DNA of 64,000 bases from BACL27 sp964203235 (lineage in GTDB: Bacteria > Actinomycetota > Acidimicrobiia > Acidimicrobiales > Ilumatobacteraceae): positions 124,001 through 188,000 of the forward strand of contig CAXNLE010000001.1 of the NCBI GenBank assembly GCA_964203235.1, read 5' to 3'. This document shows positions 1-8,503 of the stretch, piece after piece. A program made the position numbers and the translations under genes. Under the pieces are notes generated by a model. It did not search any database, had not been told where the DNA came from, and worked only from the letters and a program-made list of their open reading frames with translations. Each line of letters begins with the position of its first letter. Within the stretch, counting starts at the first letter, position 1.

Positions 1-501
1 AAATGCATTCGCGTATCCAATTGCACCAACCGCAGTGCTACCACCAATCGGTATTGAGTGCGGTCGCTGACCGTCACGAATTAATTTTTTGGTTAATTCT
101 GCGCGCGCAAGTTCAAGGCTTGACCAGTCATTGGCGTCAAGGCCAGTGTGATGCAGGTGCGCACCAAACATTCTAGAGAGCATTTGATTTCCCTCAAGAT
201 TTTTTGGCTCCTTGCCCGATAAAACAAGATGAGTTGGCAGATTCAGTCGTGCACCTGCGGCTGCAGTCATTCGACAATGATTTGATTGCGCGGCGCCAAC
301 TGTGACCAGACAGGTTGCATCGTTATCAATTGCTTCGGCGCAAAGAAATTCAAGTTTGCGGGCTTTATTGCCACCGACGCCAAGACCAGTTAAGTCATCA
401 CGCTTGACCCATAAGTTTGCGCCGCTTTGAAGTTTGCCACCTGACTCAAGTGGTGTTGGCAGAGTTGCGAGAGTGATGCGGGTTACTCTCGGTTGCGCCA
501 C
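1..501 (-). CDS. PLP-dependent deaminase (ACC deaminase / D-cysteine desulfhydrase family), partial
   Basis: The last part of this gene lies beyond the left edge; 167 codons are visible. Reading leftward from a GTG at 501, the frame is open to base 1. It contains the family's early segment: a TPLE stretch near residue 16, a VKRDD motif, then GGNKARKLEF with the lysine that would bind pyridoxal phosphate, and a GAAQSNHCR segment near residue 70. Family members remove ammonia from ACC or break down D-cysteine; the specificity residues cannot be judged from this fragment. The start overlaps the end of the preceding sulfatase gene by 19 nt, so the two are probably cotranscribed. GTG is chosen because it gives the usual short N-terminus before the TPLE segment. 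The family is secure, the substrate open. Confidence 0.85.
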   Translation of the reverse strand, partial: MAQPRVTRITLATLPTPLESGGKLQSGANLWVKRDDLTGLGVGGNKARKLEFLCAEAIDNDATCLVTVGAAQSNHCRMTAAAGARLNLPTHLVLSGKEPKNLEGNQMLSRMFGAHLHHTGLDANDWSSLELARAELTKKLIRDGQRPHSIPIGGSTAVGAIGYANAF

Positions 502-1991
502 GCAATACCTTCTGGCCATCGACCAATTCCGCCGTCTTCGAGCAACATTCCGGTCAAGGTGCGTTCAGTGTGATGTGACCGCCACAACAACATTTCTTGT
601 GCGAGCGGCAAGACTTTTACAGGATCATTAATCATCGTTCGCCAAGTTGGATCAGATTTCAAATCAAAGGCTAACCAACTGCCATCGCCGAACTGTACAT
701 ATGCGCAGTCGCGGTTGCGTCGCACCGCCAAATGCTGTCGCTCAAGCCGACGATCATGCGGCCAATTTTTTGCAGCGCCATTTGGGGAGTCATCTATATA
801 TATGTGTCGCCAATCAAATTCGTATGACGCACCATTGCGCCAATGCTCAGGTGTTTCGCCACGCAGAAATTTACTCAAGGGCATGCCGTCACATTGCAAT
901 GGCACAGGCGCGTCAATCGCTTCAGCAATAGTTGGCATTATGTCAACGTTCTCTGTGAATTCGTCTACAACATTGCCGTGTGCTTGTGGATTTTTTGGAT
1001 CCCGCACGATGCCGACGATGTGATAACTGCTTTCAAAAAAACCGAGTTTGTCTTTTAGACCGTGATCTCCGAGTTGGTCACCGTGATCAGCAGTGATGAT
1101 TATTAGCGTGCTATCCCATTCGTCACGCTCGCGAAGTTTTTCGCAGATTCGACCGACTTGAAAATCAACTTCGCTGATCATTCCGTAATATTGCGCGCGC
1201 ATTTCGCGTAATTCAGATTCTGATTTAGGTGCTGCGTTATGTCCAGAATGCATCACGGCTTCGTGAAATGGATGTCGCGTGGCAGATGCAGTGATCGGCA
1301 AATCAACTTCATCAGGTGAATACTCGCGCGACCATTTGCCAGCCGCCGTATAAGGCGGATGCGGGCGCAAATAACTTAAATGTGCGAACCAAGAGTTATC
1401 AGTTTGCTGATCACGATCGGTTAGCCACGAAAAAAACTCATCCGTGAGAAAAGTTGAAATACTTAAATCTTCGTGGCGTTCTGGTTCGGTGCTCAGAGCA
1501 CCGTTGTAGTCGTCACCCATGTCGTAGCCGTGTTTTTTTAGATTTTCAATCCACGGTGGGTACGGCTCAGAAAGATTCAAGATTCGATCAAACCCCGGCA
1601 AGACATGTTGATAACTGGAGAGACGCTCGTCATCAGGCGAAACCGTTTTGCGCGGATCAATACTTTGATCGGTATATCCAAAAATTACAGGAGAGTAATC
1701 GTGGCGAGTTGCAAGTCGCGCAATATTGTCGAAACGGTCATCAAGTGGTGTGCCGTTGGCGCACACGCGATGATTCATTTGGTAAAGACCTGTATACAAA
1801 CTTGCACGACCCGGCGAACACGGCGCTGCCTGGCTGTAATGATTTGCGAACCGCACCCCGTTGCGTGCAAGTTCATCTAGATGTGGCGTACGCACGACCT
1901 TGTGTCCTGCACTTGATAAACAGTCTCCACGAAACTGATCTAGCGTTATCAGTAGTACGTTCGGCTTCACCCCTGGCAGATTACTACTCAC
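483..1991 (-). CDS. Sulfatase / phosphonate monoester hydrolase-like enzyme
   Basis: A 502-residue alkaline-phosphatase-superfamily hydrolase. The N-terminal metal segment LLITLDQFRGD is followed by C58-S-P-G-R62, which fits the C-x-P-x-R signature in which the cysteine is oxidised to formylglycine. A second metal motif, ADHGDQLGDHG, lies about two thirds along. These features resemble type I sulfatases and the related phosphonate/phosphodiester hydrolases. There is no signal peptide, so a cytoplasmic location is likely. The start is GTG. It is third in a minus-strand run after the MscS channel and M23 peptidase, 15 nt after the latter, and overlaps the deaminase gene downstream. No formylglycine-generating enzyme is visible in this window. 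Choline sulfate, aryl sulfate or phosphonate esters are all possible substrates. Confidence 0.88.
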   Translation of the reverse strand: MSSNLPGVKPNVLLITLDQFRGDCLSSAGHKVVRTPHLDELARNGVRFANHYSQAAPCSPGRASLYTGLYQMNHRVCANGTPLDDRFDNIARLATRHDYSPVIFGYTDQSIDPRKTVSPDDERLSSYQHVLPGFDRILNLSEPYPPWIENLKKHGYDMGDDYNGALSTEPERHEDLSISTFLTDEFFSWLTDRDQQTDNSWFAHLSYLRPHPPYTAAGKWSREYSPDEVDLPITASATRHPFHEAVMHSGHNAAPKSESELREMRAQYYGMISEVDFQVGRICEKLRERDEWDSTLIIITADHGDQLGDHGLKDKLGFFESSYHIVGIVRDPKNPQAHGNVVDEFTENVDIMPTIAEAIDAPVPLQCDGMPLSKFLRGETPEHWRNGASYEFDWRHIYIDDSPNGAAKNWPHDRRLERQHLAVRRNRDCAYVQFGDGSWLAFDLKSDPTWRTMINDPVKVLPLAQEMLLWRSHHTERTLTGMLLEDGGIGRWPEGIAWRNRE

Positions 1992-2006
1992 GTCTAAGTT
2001 CGGGGA

Positions 2007-2639
2007 TCAACTTTGGGCGGCTGCGAGTTCACAAGCAGCAGGTGATTGTTTGATGACGCGATTCTTTGCAGACACTGGCGATTTATTGATGCCACTTCGC
2101 CAGGCATCCAGAAATCTCCATGGCCAAATTTCACCTTGTAAGACCTTGTATTCACTCTGCGGACAAATTCGCGATATACCAAAATGTGTGTGACATCTTG
2201 TGACGCGAGCATTGCCTGAAGAACCCATTACGCCGATCCATTGACCTGGTTCAAGTCGGTCGCCGATTTCAACCTTCACTCTTCCAAGATGCGCAAAATA
2301 ATACCGCACTCGGTCATCGCCATGGATTGTGACGGTTAGTCCACCACGAGTTCCGGCCAGGTTAAGTTTCTCATCCCAATTATCTTTAGTTTCAGTGTCG
2401 ATTACGATGCCAGAAGTTGGTGCGAGTACGTGCGCATAACAACCTTCTATATCTGTTGCAGGGTAGTCAATGTGGTCTCGCGGATAAGTCACGGGTACTT
2501 TCGAAAACGGAAAGACGTAAGTAAATGAAGTTTTGTTGTCTTTTGGATCAGAACTTTGTGATGTCGCGTGTGCCGTCGACGAGACGGTTACCAAACCGAG
2601 AGAAAGCAATACAACAGCGAGTGATGACCGTCGCATCAC
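2007..2639 (-). CDS. Secreted M23-family (LytM-like) peptidase
   Basis: A 210-residue protein with an N-terminal signal peptide (basic MRR, hydrophobic core about residues 7-20, likely cleavage after A-H-A). The zinc-binding pattern of M23 endopeptidases is present: H56 and D63 in HIDYPATD, H117 in FAHLG, and H150-T-H152. M23 enzymes cut peptide cross-links in cell-wall peptidoglycan; some are inactive regulators, but here the zinc ligands look complete. The start is GTG at 2639 or the ATG immediately after it. It lies 9 nt after the MscS-like gene and 15 nt before the sulfatase. The pairing with a mechanosensitive channel fits a role in envelope stress or turgor, which is inference. Confidence 0.85.
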   Translation of the reverse strand: MMRRSSLAVVLLSLGLVTVSSTAHATSQSSDPKDNKTSFTYVFPFSKVPVTYPRDHIDYPATDIEGCYAHVLAPTSGIVIDTETKDNWDEKLNLAGTRGGLTVTIHGDDRVRYYFAHLGRVKVEIGDRLEPGQWIGVMGSSGNARVTRCHTHFGISRICPQSEYKVLQGEIWPWRFLDAWRSGINKSPVSAKNRVIKQSPAACELAAAQS

Positions 2640-2648
2640 TTTTCAATT

Positions 2649-3620
2649 TCACTTATCTTTAGATAAGACCTCAGACGCGCGTTGCACGAGCAACTCTCGT
2701 TCATGACTTGTGAGTGGCCGTGAAGTTCGTACATTTAGCTCAACTCTGTCACCTTCGCCTGCGGCTTCAATATCGTCAACAAATAAAACTGTAGTTAAAC
2801 CTTTCGTTCCTGCCAAATCACGCATGGTATTTGAAACCGTATTTGCGCTTGCATTGCTTGGCGAAATAGTCATTTCAAGCCGTGTAGAAACTGGTTCTTG
2901 GCTTAGATTGCGCACGCTTGCAATTTGACTATGTGGAATATGAACTGTGCTGATGCCATCACGAAGCCGTGTTGTGACCATGCCAACATGTTCGACAAAA
3001 CCATGCACCGGTTTTTGCCATCCAAGTTCGGCTTCAATTTCATCACCGACGCCATATCGATCTTCAAGAAGTACGGCAAGGCCTGTGAGATAGTCATTGA
3101 CTCGGTGCTGACCACCAACAGCCAATCCGGCGCCTAAAAATCCGGCGCTTGATAAAAAGAATGCAGCGTTTAAATCGAGCACGTTGAATATCGCAATTAT
3201 TGAAATAATCCACGCTGCAAGACTGATGAAGTGATGCAACATTCGTGTTGCAGCATCAATACGTTGCCGGCGACGCTGCTCGCCACTCTCAACTGTTTCT
3301 GCGCCAATTCGTCGCACACTGTTCTTCCACCAATTTGCAGCGTTAGATGGGCCTCGATCAGCGATTCGCCTCACAACGACACTTAAAATCGCATACGAGA
3401 TTCGCGTAAAGATAAAACATCCAACGACGATTGCGATTGCGATCACTGGTTTGGTCATGAACCTTGTGAAACCAGTTTCTTCAACAGGTTTTTTTGCTGT
3501 GACAAAAGTGGTGACAAAAGCCACGATATTTAGAGAAAACATGTTGATATAGAGTTTGCCTGAGTTTTTAGTGAAATGTGCGCATTCGGTAGCGTTAGCA
3601 CCATCAGCGTGCTGTGACAT
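2649..3620 (-). CDS. MscS-family mechanosensitive ion channel
   Basis: A 323-residue membrane protein. Hydrophobic segments lie near residues 28-45, 57-80 and 132-148, and the pore-lining TM3 follows, with the Gly/Ala-rich run SAGFLGAGLAVGGQ then VNDYLTGLAVLLED, the hallmark of the MscS channel core. A cytoplasmic beta domain (VGDEIE, then a segment with GxVEHVGMVTTRLR) follows, as in small-conductance channels that open during hypo-osmotic shock. Length fits the compact MscS class. It is the first gene of a four-gene minus-strand run. A charged linker of about 30 residues (EQRRRQRID) separates the second TM from the core. Function as a tension-gated channel is family knowledge. Confidence 0.88.
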   Translation of the reverse strand: MSQHADGANATECAHFTKNSGKLYINMFSLNIVAFVTTFVTAKKPVEETGFTRFMTKPVIAIAIVVGCFIFTRISYAILSVVVRRIADRGPSNAANWWKNSVRRIGAETVESGEQRRRQRIDAATRMLHHFISLAAWIISIIAIFNVLDLNAAFFLSSAGFLGAGLAVGGQHRVNDYLTGLAVLLEDRYGVGDEIEAELGWQKPVHGFVEHVGMVTTRLRDGISTVHIPHSQIASVRNLSQEPVSTRLEMTISPSNASANTVSNTMRDLAGTKGLTTVLFVDDIEAAGEGDRVELNVRTSRPLTSHERELLVQRASEVLSKDK

Positions 3621-3649
3621 TAAGTCGTCTCTGAGTAATAGAATTACGT

Positions 3650-4318
3650 GTGCTTAAAAACAAAGTCGTGTCTATCTCGATCCTTGTATTAGTTGTAGTT
3701 ATCGCACTTGTGGTGATGGTGTTTCGGCTGTACCAAGCGGATAACGCAACTGTCGTTAGCGCCTTATCAAAAGTTGGTATTTCAAAAAATCTTGCACCTG
3801 TTATTCCTGATACGACCATTGCATTAGATCCGGCAAGCCCAGCCAGCACAGACAGCACGAATAATGCGATTAGTGAGACGAGTACGACAACTACGACCAG
3901 TACGACAACTACAACTAGCACGACGGTTGCACCTACTGCGGCGGCAGGTAACGACGCATCGTGCATCAGACTTGCGCAATGCCAGTTCGCGAGCCTTAAT
4001 GAAGTTGACTTCTCGCGATTGCAACTTGAATCGATTGATTTCAGCGCCGCAACACTAATTTATTCGAATTTTACGAGTGCAAATCTCTCGAGTTCACAAT
4101 TTATCCGTGCAGATTTAAGGCGAGTTAATTTCTCTGGAGCAGACCTGAGTGGTGTTGACTTCACGGCAGCAGTGATGACGGATACGAATCTTGAAGGTGC
4201 GAACTTAACTGGCGCGATTTTTTGTGATGTTGATTTGACAACTGTTACCGGCACAAACGAAGCTCAAATGTCAAAAATAAAGAAGTTCAAATCAAAAGTC
4301 AATACTTATTGCCCATAA
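3650..4318 (+). CDS. Membrane-anchored pentapeptide-repeat protein
   Basis: A 222-residue protein starting at GTG. A single membrane segment (about residues 6-25) is followed by a spacer and a Thr/Ser linker (about residues 77-95, mostly TTT and STT). After CIRLAQCQF come about 13 pentapeptide units of the A(N/D)Lxx kind, for example ANLSS, ADLRR, ADLSG and ANLTG. Such repeats fold into a right-handed square beta-helix. The layout suggests the helix is displayed outside the membrane, with cysteines at each end of the repeat domain that might form disulfides. No enzymatic motif is present and the role is unknown. A strong rho-independent terminator follows. It is divergent from the MscS gene, with only 29 nt between the starts. 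Confidence 0.8.
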   Translation: MLKNKVVSISILVLVVVIALVVMVFRLYQADNATVVSALSKVGISKNLAPVIPDTTIALDPASPASTDSTNNAISETSTTTTTSTTTTTSTTVAPTAAAGNDASCIRLAQCQFASLNEVDFSRLQLESIDFSAATLIYSNFTSANLSSSQFIRADLRRVNFSGADLSGVDFTAAVMTDTNLEGANLTGAIFCDVDLTTVTGTNEAQMSKIKKFKSKVNTYCP

Positions 4319-4326
4319 GTCTTGTG

Positions 4327-4355
4327 TTTGTTAGCGCCACCTAACAAATTTTTTT
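4327..4355 (+). terminator. Rho-independent terminator after the pentapeptide gene
   Basis: An 8-bp stem (TTTGTTAG at 4327-4334 with CTAACAAA at 4341-4348) closes a CGCCAC loop and is followed at once by seven T residues. It starts 9 nt after the stop codon at 4318. This is the clearest intrinsic terminator in the window. Confidence 0.85.
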
Positions 4356-4465
4356 AGTAAGTCGTACCTAACATGGTGCCAAACATTCCATTGGTTTGTT
4401 TCTGCTTTTAAGCATTTGTAACTTTTCAAGTACTAAGTTTTTCTTAGACAATTTGAAAGGTATTC

Positions 4466-5887
4466 ATGACCGTAGTGTCACAAGAAAATCAGAAGCAAAT
4501 AGCTATGAAAAACGAAAGCGGATGGACAAGAGGCATCACGACAATGATGCTTGCGGTAACTGCGATTCCAACGTTTGTTATTGGTGTAGTAGCAGTTGTT
4601 GCATTATTGAACAATAACTCTGCAACTTCGGCAGTGTCTGTTCAAGTTGAACTCTCAGAATTTAATATTTCGATGTCGTCAAGTGCAGTACAACCCGGTG
4701 ATGTGACTTTTCAAATAAAAAATAGTGGAACCGTTGCACACAACTTTGTAATACCTAAATTAAATATTCGCTCAGAAATGATCAACCCAGGTGAATCAAC
4801 CTCAGTAGTGGCGCCTAGTGTCGTTGCTGGTGATTATGAAATTAATTGTGAAGTTTCAGGACACCTCGCCGCTGGAATGAAAACTATGTTTATTGTCTCT
4901 GCAGACGCACCGAGTTCTGACTCTCATGTAATGGCTGACGGCGAAGCAATGAACTCGATGACGTCAATGACTTCAATGTCGTGGCAAGAGATGGATGCCA
5001 AAATGGCTGAAGTCGCTTTGAAGTTTCCTGCAAAGACCGAAGGTTTGGGCAATAGCGAGCTTTCTCCAATAATCAGTGACGACGGATACAAGGTTTTTAA
5101 TCTCACTGCATCAATAATCAAATGGGAAGTCGAGCAAGGAAAGTTCGTAGAGGGTTGGGCGTATAACGGACAAATCCCTGGGCCAATTCTGCGAGCAAAT
5201 ATTGGCGACAAGATTCGCATTGTTTTAAAAAATGAATTACCAGAATCCACTTCTTTGCATTTGCATGGGGTGCGAGTGCCAAATGCGATGGATGGTGTTG
5301 ATCCGTATACGCAATCGCCAATTGAACCAGGCCAGAGTTTTAGCTATGAGTTCACAGCGCTCGAACCCGCGGTCGGTATGTATCACTCGCATCACAATGC
5401 ACAGGTTCAAGTGCCAAATGGTTTGGCAGGCGCATTGCTAATTGGTGATTGGAAAGATCTTGGAATGAAATCTGCGAGCGGTCGTTTGCCAGACACGGAC
5501 GGTAAGGCCGATCAAGAAGTTGTGATGGTGCTGAACGATTCGGGCACAATCGGTTTATCGCTTAACGGTAAGTCGTTTCCCGCAACTGCGCCATACACAC
5601 TGAAGGTTGGCGAGACGATGCTTGTGCATTATTTCAACGAAGGCAGTTTGACTCACCCAATGCATTTACATCAACCATCAGGACTGGTTGTCGCTCATGA
5701 CGGCGTACCTCTCGAGTATCCATTTTGGGCTGACACATTAAATGTGGCACCAGGAGAACGCTGGACTGTTGCGTACACCGCGAAAGATGCCGGGGTTTGG
5801 GCCTGGCACTGTCATATTTTGACGCATGCCGAAACCCCTACCGGCATGCGCTACATGGTTACGGCATTAATTGTTTCTGCGAAATAG
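4466..5887 (+). CDS. Cupredoxin-multicopper oxidase fusion
   Basis: A 473-residue protein with a hydrophobic segment at about residues 28-48. Next is a single cupredoxin domain with type 1 copper candidates (HNF, then CEVSGH and M in GHLAAGM), a Met-rich linker (MTSMTSMSWQEM), and a two-domain multicopper oxidase. The oxidase copper motifs are all visible: H265-L-H267-G, H307-S-H309-H310, H397-P-M-H400-L-H402 and H448-C449-H450 with H454 and M461. The type 1 site of the oxidase lies in its second domain. Such enzymes oxidise phenols, metals or other electron donors with oxygen; nitrite reductases share the fold, but the HxH and HCH motifs support a trinuclear centre. The extra cupredoxin could pass electrons inside the same chain. 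The start has a GAAAGG ribosome site 7 nt upstream. Confidence 0.85.
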   Translation: MTVVSQENQKQIAMKNESGWTRGITTMMLAVTAIPTFVIGVVAVVALLNNNSATSAVSVQVELSEFNISMSSSAVQPGDVTFQIKNSGTVAHNFVIPKLNIRSEMINPGESTSVVAPSVVAGDYEINCEVSGHLAAGMKTMFIVSADAPSSDSHVMADGEAMNSMTSMTSMSWQEMDAKMAEVALKFPAKTEGLGNSELSPIISDDGYKVFNLTASIIKWEVEQGKFVEGWAYNGQIPGPILRANIGDKIRIVLKNELPESTSLHLHGVRVPNAMDGVDPYTQSPIEPGQSFSYEFTALEPAVGMYHSHHNAQVQVPNGLAGALLIGDWKDLGMKSASGRLPDTDGKADQEVVMVLNDSGTIGLSLNGKSFPATAPYTLKVGETMLVHYFNEGSLTHPMHLHQPSGLVVAHDGVPLEYPFWADTLNVAPGERWTVAYTAKDAGVWAWHCHILTHAETPTGMRYMVTALIVSAK

Positions 5888-5965
5888 ATCGCAAGTTTTT
5901 GCACGATGTGACATTTTGGTGTCTACCGAGTTAAATTTGGGCAACATAACTGTTTGGGGGACAAG

Positions 5966-7015
5966 ATGGTTGCTGCAATACCTGGTTCGATTAATGATGT
6001 CAATGCTGAATGGTTGGCTGAGGCCACTGGCCTAAAGATAAAGACAGCCGAAATCGGAATCATCGGAGTTGGTGTTGGTGTTGCTAGCGCGGTTTATCGC
6101 GCCAAAATCACCGGTGAAAATTGTCCAGCCAGCGTGATCATTAAAATGCCGGCGCTCGATGAAGCAGCAGTTTTCACTTCTTCGATTCTGCGAATGTACA
6201 TTCGCGAAGTTCGATTTTTTAAATCATTGGCTAAAGAGTGTCCAGTAATTACACCAAAATCTTTTTACGGTGAAATTAATGAAGAGACGAGTCACTTCGC
6301 GATGGTGCTCGAAGATTTAGTCGGCCACCGAATTATTGACCAAACACTTGGAATCGGAATTGAAGATGCCCGACGCGCCGTGGATGCACTTGCGAAAATT
6401 CATGCCAAGTGGTGGGGCAAAGCTGACGGCCTTGCCGCCGACGGTACAACGATTGCGTTTAGCGACCCGATTTATCCTGCTGTGTTGCCATTTGTATTCG
6501 CTGAAGGATGGGAGAAAGTTAAGAAGGAGCTTGATCTCTCTGAGTCGATGCTAAAAATTGGAGAAAAGTTCGCACCTGAAATTGGCAATTTAATGTCATC
6601 TTTAATGGCTGGACCAACAACTTTGGCTCACGGTGACTTTCGCGCCGACAATATGATGTTCACAAAAGATAACGATTTCATTTTGTATGACTTTCAATTA
6701 ATTGGCACTGGGTCTGGCGCATACGACCTTGCTTATTTCGTGACACAAAGTTTGACTGCGCAAGATGCAAGCAAATACGAAGGCGAATTATTTGAGCGAT
6801 GGCTTGAAGGATTGCGTTCAAACGGCGTCACCGAGATAGATCGAGATCGATTGTGGTTGCAATATCGGGGCACAGCATTGTTCTGTCTCGTATACCCAGT
6901 TATCGCAAGTCGTGGGATGGATCTCAACGAGCCGCGCTCACGTGCTCTCGTAGAAACAATGAATTCTCGCTTTGAGAGAGCATTTAACGAACTGGATCTT
7001 GCTAAATTGATCTAG
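5966..7015 (+). CDS. Phosphotransferase family protein (aminoglycoside/ecdysteroid-kinase-like)
   Basis: About 349 residues with the protein-kinase-like fold of APH/CHK small-molecule kinases. The catalytic Brenner motif AHGDFRADNMMF lies near residue 220 and the metal-binding LYDFQL near residue 240, followed by YDLAYF. An ATP-site lysine sits in VIIKMP near residue 60. These kinases phosphorylate hydroxyl groups of small molecules such as antibiotics, choline, macrolides or steroids. ATG at 5966 is preferred over an in-frame TTG at 5954, because a G-rich ribosome site (GGGGGA) sits just before the ATG. The histidine phosphatase begins 3 nt after the stop codon, so the two genes are probably one operon. 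The substrate is unknown. Confidence 0.82.
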   Translation: MVAAIPGSINDVNAEWLAEATGLKIKTAEIGIIGVGVGVASAVYRAKITGENCPASVIIKMPALDEAAVFTSSILRMYIREVRFFKSLAKECPVITPKSFYGEINEETSHFAMVLEDLVGHRIIDQTLGIGIEDARRAVDALAKIHAKWWGKADGLAADGTTIAFSDPIYPAVLPFVFAEGWEKVKKELDLSESMLKIGEKFAPEIGNLMSSLMAGPTTLAHGDFRADNMMFTKDNDFILYDFQLIGTGSGAYDLAYFVTQSLTAQDASKYEGELFERWLEGLRSNGVTEIDRDRLWLQYRGTALFCLVYPVIASRGMDLNEPRSRALVETMNSRFERAFNELDLAKLI

Positions 7016-7018
7016 TAA

Positions 7019-7606
7019 ATGGAATTAATACTTGTTCGGCACGGTTTGCCGGTGCGCCGAGAAGTAGTTGAAGGACCAGCTGACCCTGAACTCTCGGTCG
7101 AAGGCAACGATCAATCTGCACGTTTAGCAAATTATTTGGCAGCTGAATCAATAGACGCAATTTATTCAAGCCCAATGAAGCGGGCATTTCAAACTGCTGA
7201 GCCGTTGGCTACAAAAATTGGTTTGCCGATCTCAATTGTTGATGATGTTGCAGAATACGACCGGCTTTCGAACGAATACATCCCAATTGAAGAGTTACGC
7301 GCCGCGAACGACGAACGGTGGCACAAACTAGTGGCGGGCGGTTGGCAATCTGACTCAGACACGCTCGAAAGTTTTCGCCATCGCGTCGTATCAAGTCTTG
7401 AACAACTAATTAGCCAGCATGCTTCGCAGCGCATCGTCGTGACCTGTCACGGTGGGGTAATTAATCAATACATCGCCCACATTTTAGGAATCTCAACTGA
7501 GCGCGGTTTTTTCTATCCGCAATACACATCAATTCACCGCGTTGTCGCCGCACAAAACGGTTTACGTTCAATTTCTTCGTTAAACGAAATCGCGCATCTG
7601 CGCTAA
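7019..7606 (+). CDS. Histidine phosphatase family protein (phosphoglycerate-mutase-like)
   Basis: A 195-residue protein opening with ELILVRHG, where RHG carries the catalytic histidine of the family. SSPMKRAFQTA supplies the second arginine, and VTCHGGVINQ the second histidine. Length and motif order match cobalamin-phosphatase/PGM-like enzymes that remove phosphate from sugars or small metabolites. The gene follows the kinase-like gene by 3 nt, which raises the idea of a kinase/phosphatase pair on related metabolites (inference). The stop lies close to that of the oppositely directed amidinotransferase-fold gene. Confidence 0.85.
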   Translation: MELILVRHGLPVRREVVEGPADPELSVEGNDQSARLANYLAAESIDAIYSSPMKRAFQTAEPLATKIGLPISIVDDVAEYDRLSNEYIPIEELRAANDERWHKLVAGGWQSDSDTLESFRHRVVSSLEQLISQHASQRIVVTCHGGVINQYIAHILGISTERGFFYPQYTSIHRVVAAQNGLRSISSLNEIAHLR

Positions 7607-7607
7607 T

Positions 7608-7629
7608 TCGCGCGTTAATTTATGCGCGA
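7608..7629. terminator. Possible shared hairpin between converging genes
   Basis: TCGCGC (7608-7613) pairs with GCGCGA (7624-7629) around a 10-nt loop, and it sits across the two facing stop codons. There is no T-run, so this is a weak candidate for a bidirectional transcription stop. Confidence 0.3.
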
Positions 7630-8463
7630 TAGTGGCGCAGTCAAACAAGTTGGCCCGCCATCGCCTTTAACGGCAACGTTGGCGCCATTAAAAATATGAA
7701 CGACAACGCCAGATTCACGCAGCTTGCCTTCAATATCTGGATTGCCGGCTGCCAAAACAACAACATTTGGTGCCACAGCCAAAATATTTGCGCCCTGAGT
7801 ATGAACTTCTTTGTCGTTCACAGTTAGCCAACTGATGTTGCGCGCTTTGAGAAATTCGAGCAAGCGCACTGGTGCAAGTGGTTCGTAGACGACTGCACGT
7901 GTATGACTGATTGGGGAGAGTACTGACATCAAGTGCAGCACAGCATCTGGTCCTTGAAAGTGTGGCAAGTCAAAGGCGTGCACTTCAACGCCGAACGGTG
8001 AGAGCATATTTCTGATTTGTGAGATACCTTCACCGTTTGTTCGATAGCCATGACCAATCAGTAAAGTTTTCGAGTCAATCCAAACTTTGTCACCACCATC
8101 AGCGATTGCCGAACCCTTAAGTTCTCCTAAGATCGGCACACCGATGCGCTCGAGGTCTTTGCGAATTTGAGCCGGTTCGGCACGACGGATCGGTTTTCCC
8201 ATTTGTAACAAAATTGCACCATGTGGTGTCATGATCATCGGATCATGCATGTAGACCGCATCAACTAATCCGTCGACTGCTGGTGCGGTGTGAACGGTGC
8301 AGCCAAGAGTGCTCAACAGATCTACAAATTCGCAATGCTCAGGCACAAGTGCATCACGATCTGGTTCGCGCCATTGCGCATCTGCGACAAAGTTACCAAT
8401 CGTTGTTGGCGTGCGAACAAGCACATGTTCAAGTTTCGAGACCATGTCTGGTGTTCCCCACAT
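7615..8463 (-). CDS. Amidinotransferase / dimethylarginine dimethylaminohydrolase-fold enzyme
   Basis: A 282-residue guanidino-modifying enzyme. An MHDP motif lies near residue 73, an ADGGD segment follows near residue 121, and a histidine sits in VLHLMSVL. The C-terminal GGPTC273LT places the nucleophilic cysteine where DDAH and arginine deiminase-related enzymes have it. Members hydrolyse methylated arginines, arginine or ornithine relatives or transfer amidino groups. The single-domain length fits DDAH-like hydrolases better than the longer deiminases. An ATG start at 8463 lies 8 nt after a TATCGT -10 box, which suggests a leaderless message. It is divergent from the carotenoid oxygenase gene. 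Confidence 0.82.
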   Translation of the reverse strand: MWGTPDMVSKLEHVLVRTPTTIGNFVADAQWREPDRDALVPEHCEFVDLLSTLGCTVHTAPAVDGLVDAVYMHDPMIMTPHGAILLQMGKPIRRAEPAQIRKDLERIGVPILGELKGSAIADGGDKVWIDSKTLLIGHGYRTNGEGISQIRNMLSPFGVEVHAFDLPHFQGPDAVLHLMSVLSPISHTRAVVYEPLAPVRLLEFLKARNISWLTVNDKEVHTQGANILAVAPNVVVLAAGNPDIEGKLRESGVVVHIFNGANVAVKGDGGPTCLTAPLSRIN

Positions 8464-8503
8464 AGGGTCTTACGATACGGCGAAACTGTTAGCATTTTTG
8501 CGT
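8464..8503. promoter_or_regulatory. Compact divergent promoter pair
   Basis: Only 40 bp separate two divergent start codons. On the minus strand TATCGT (8472-8477) lies 8 nt before the ATG at 8463. On the plus strand TAGCAT (8490-8495) lies 8 nt before the ATG at 8504. Both fit TANNNT -10 hexamers that start transcription at the initiation codon. The call is by spacing only. Confidence 0.55.

Noticed and set aside
1454..2053. A 199-codon plus-strand open frame opposite the first sulfatase
   Set aside because: It lies fully antisense to a gene with clear sulfatase motifs, has no family resemblance and no plausible start context.
8297..8503. Longer N-terminus for the carotenoid oxygenase
   Set aside because: The extra 69 codons overlap the divergent hydrolase gene and do not match the family; ATG 8504 has a well-spaced -10 box.
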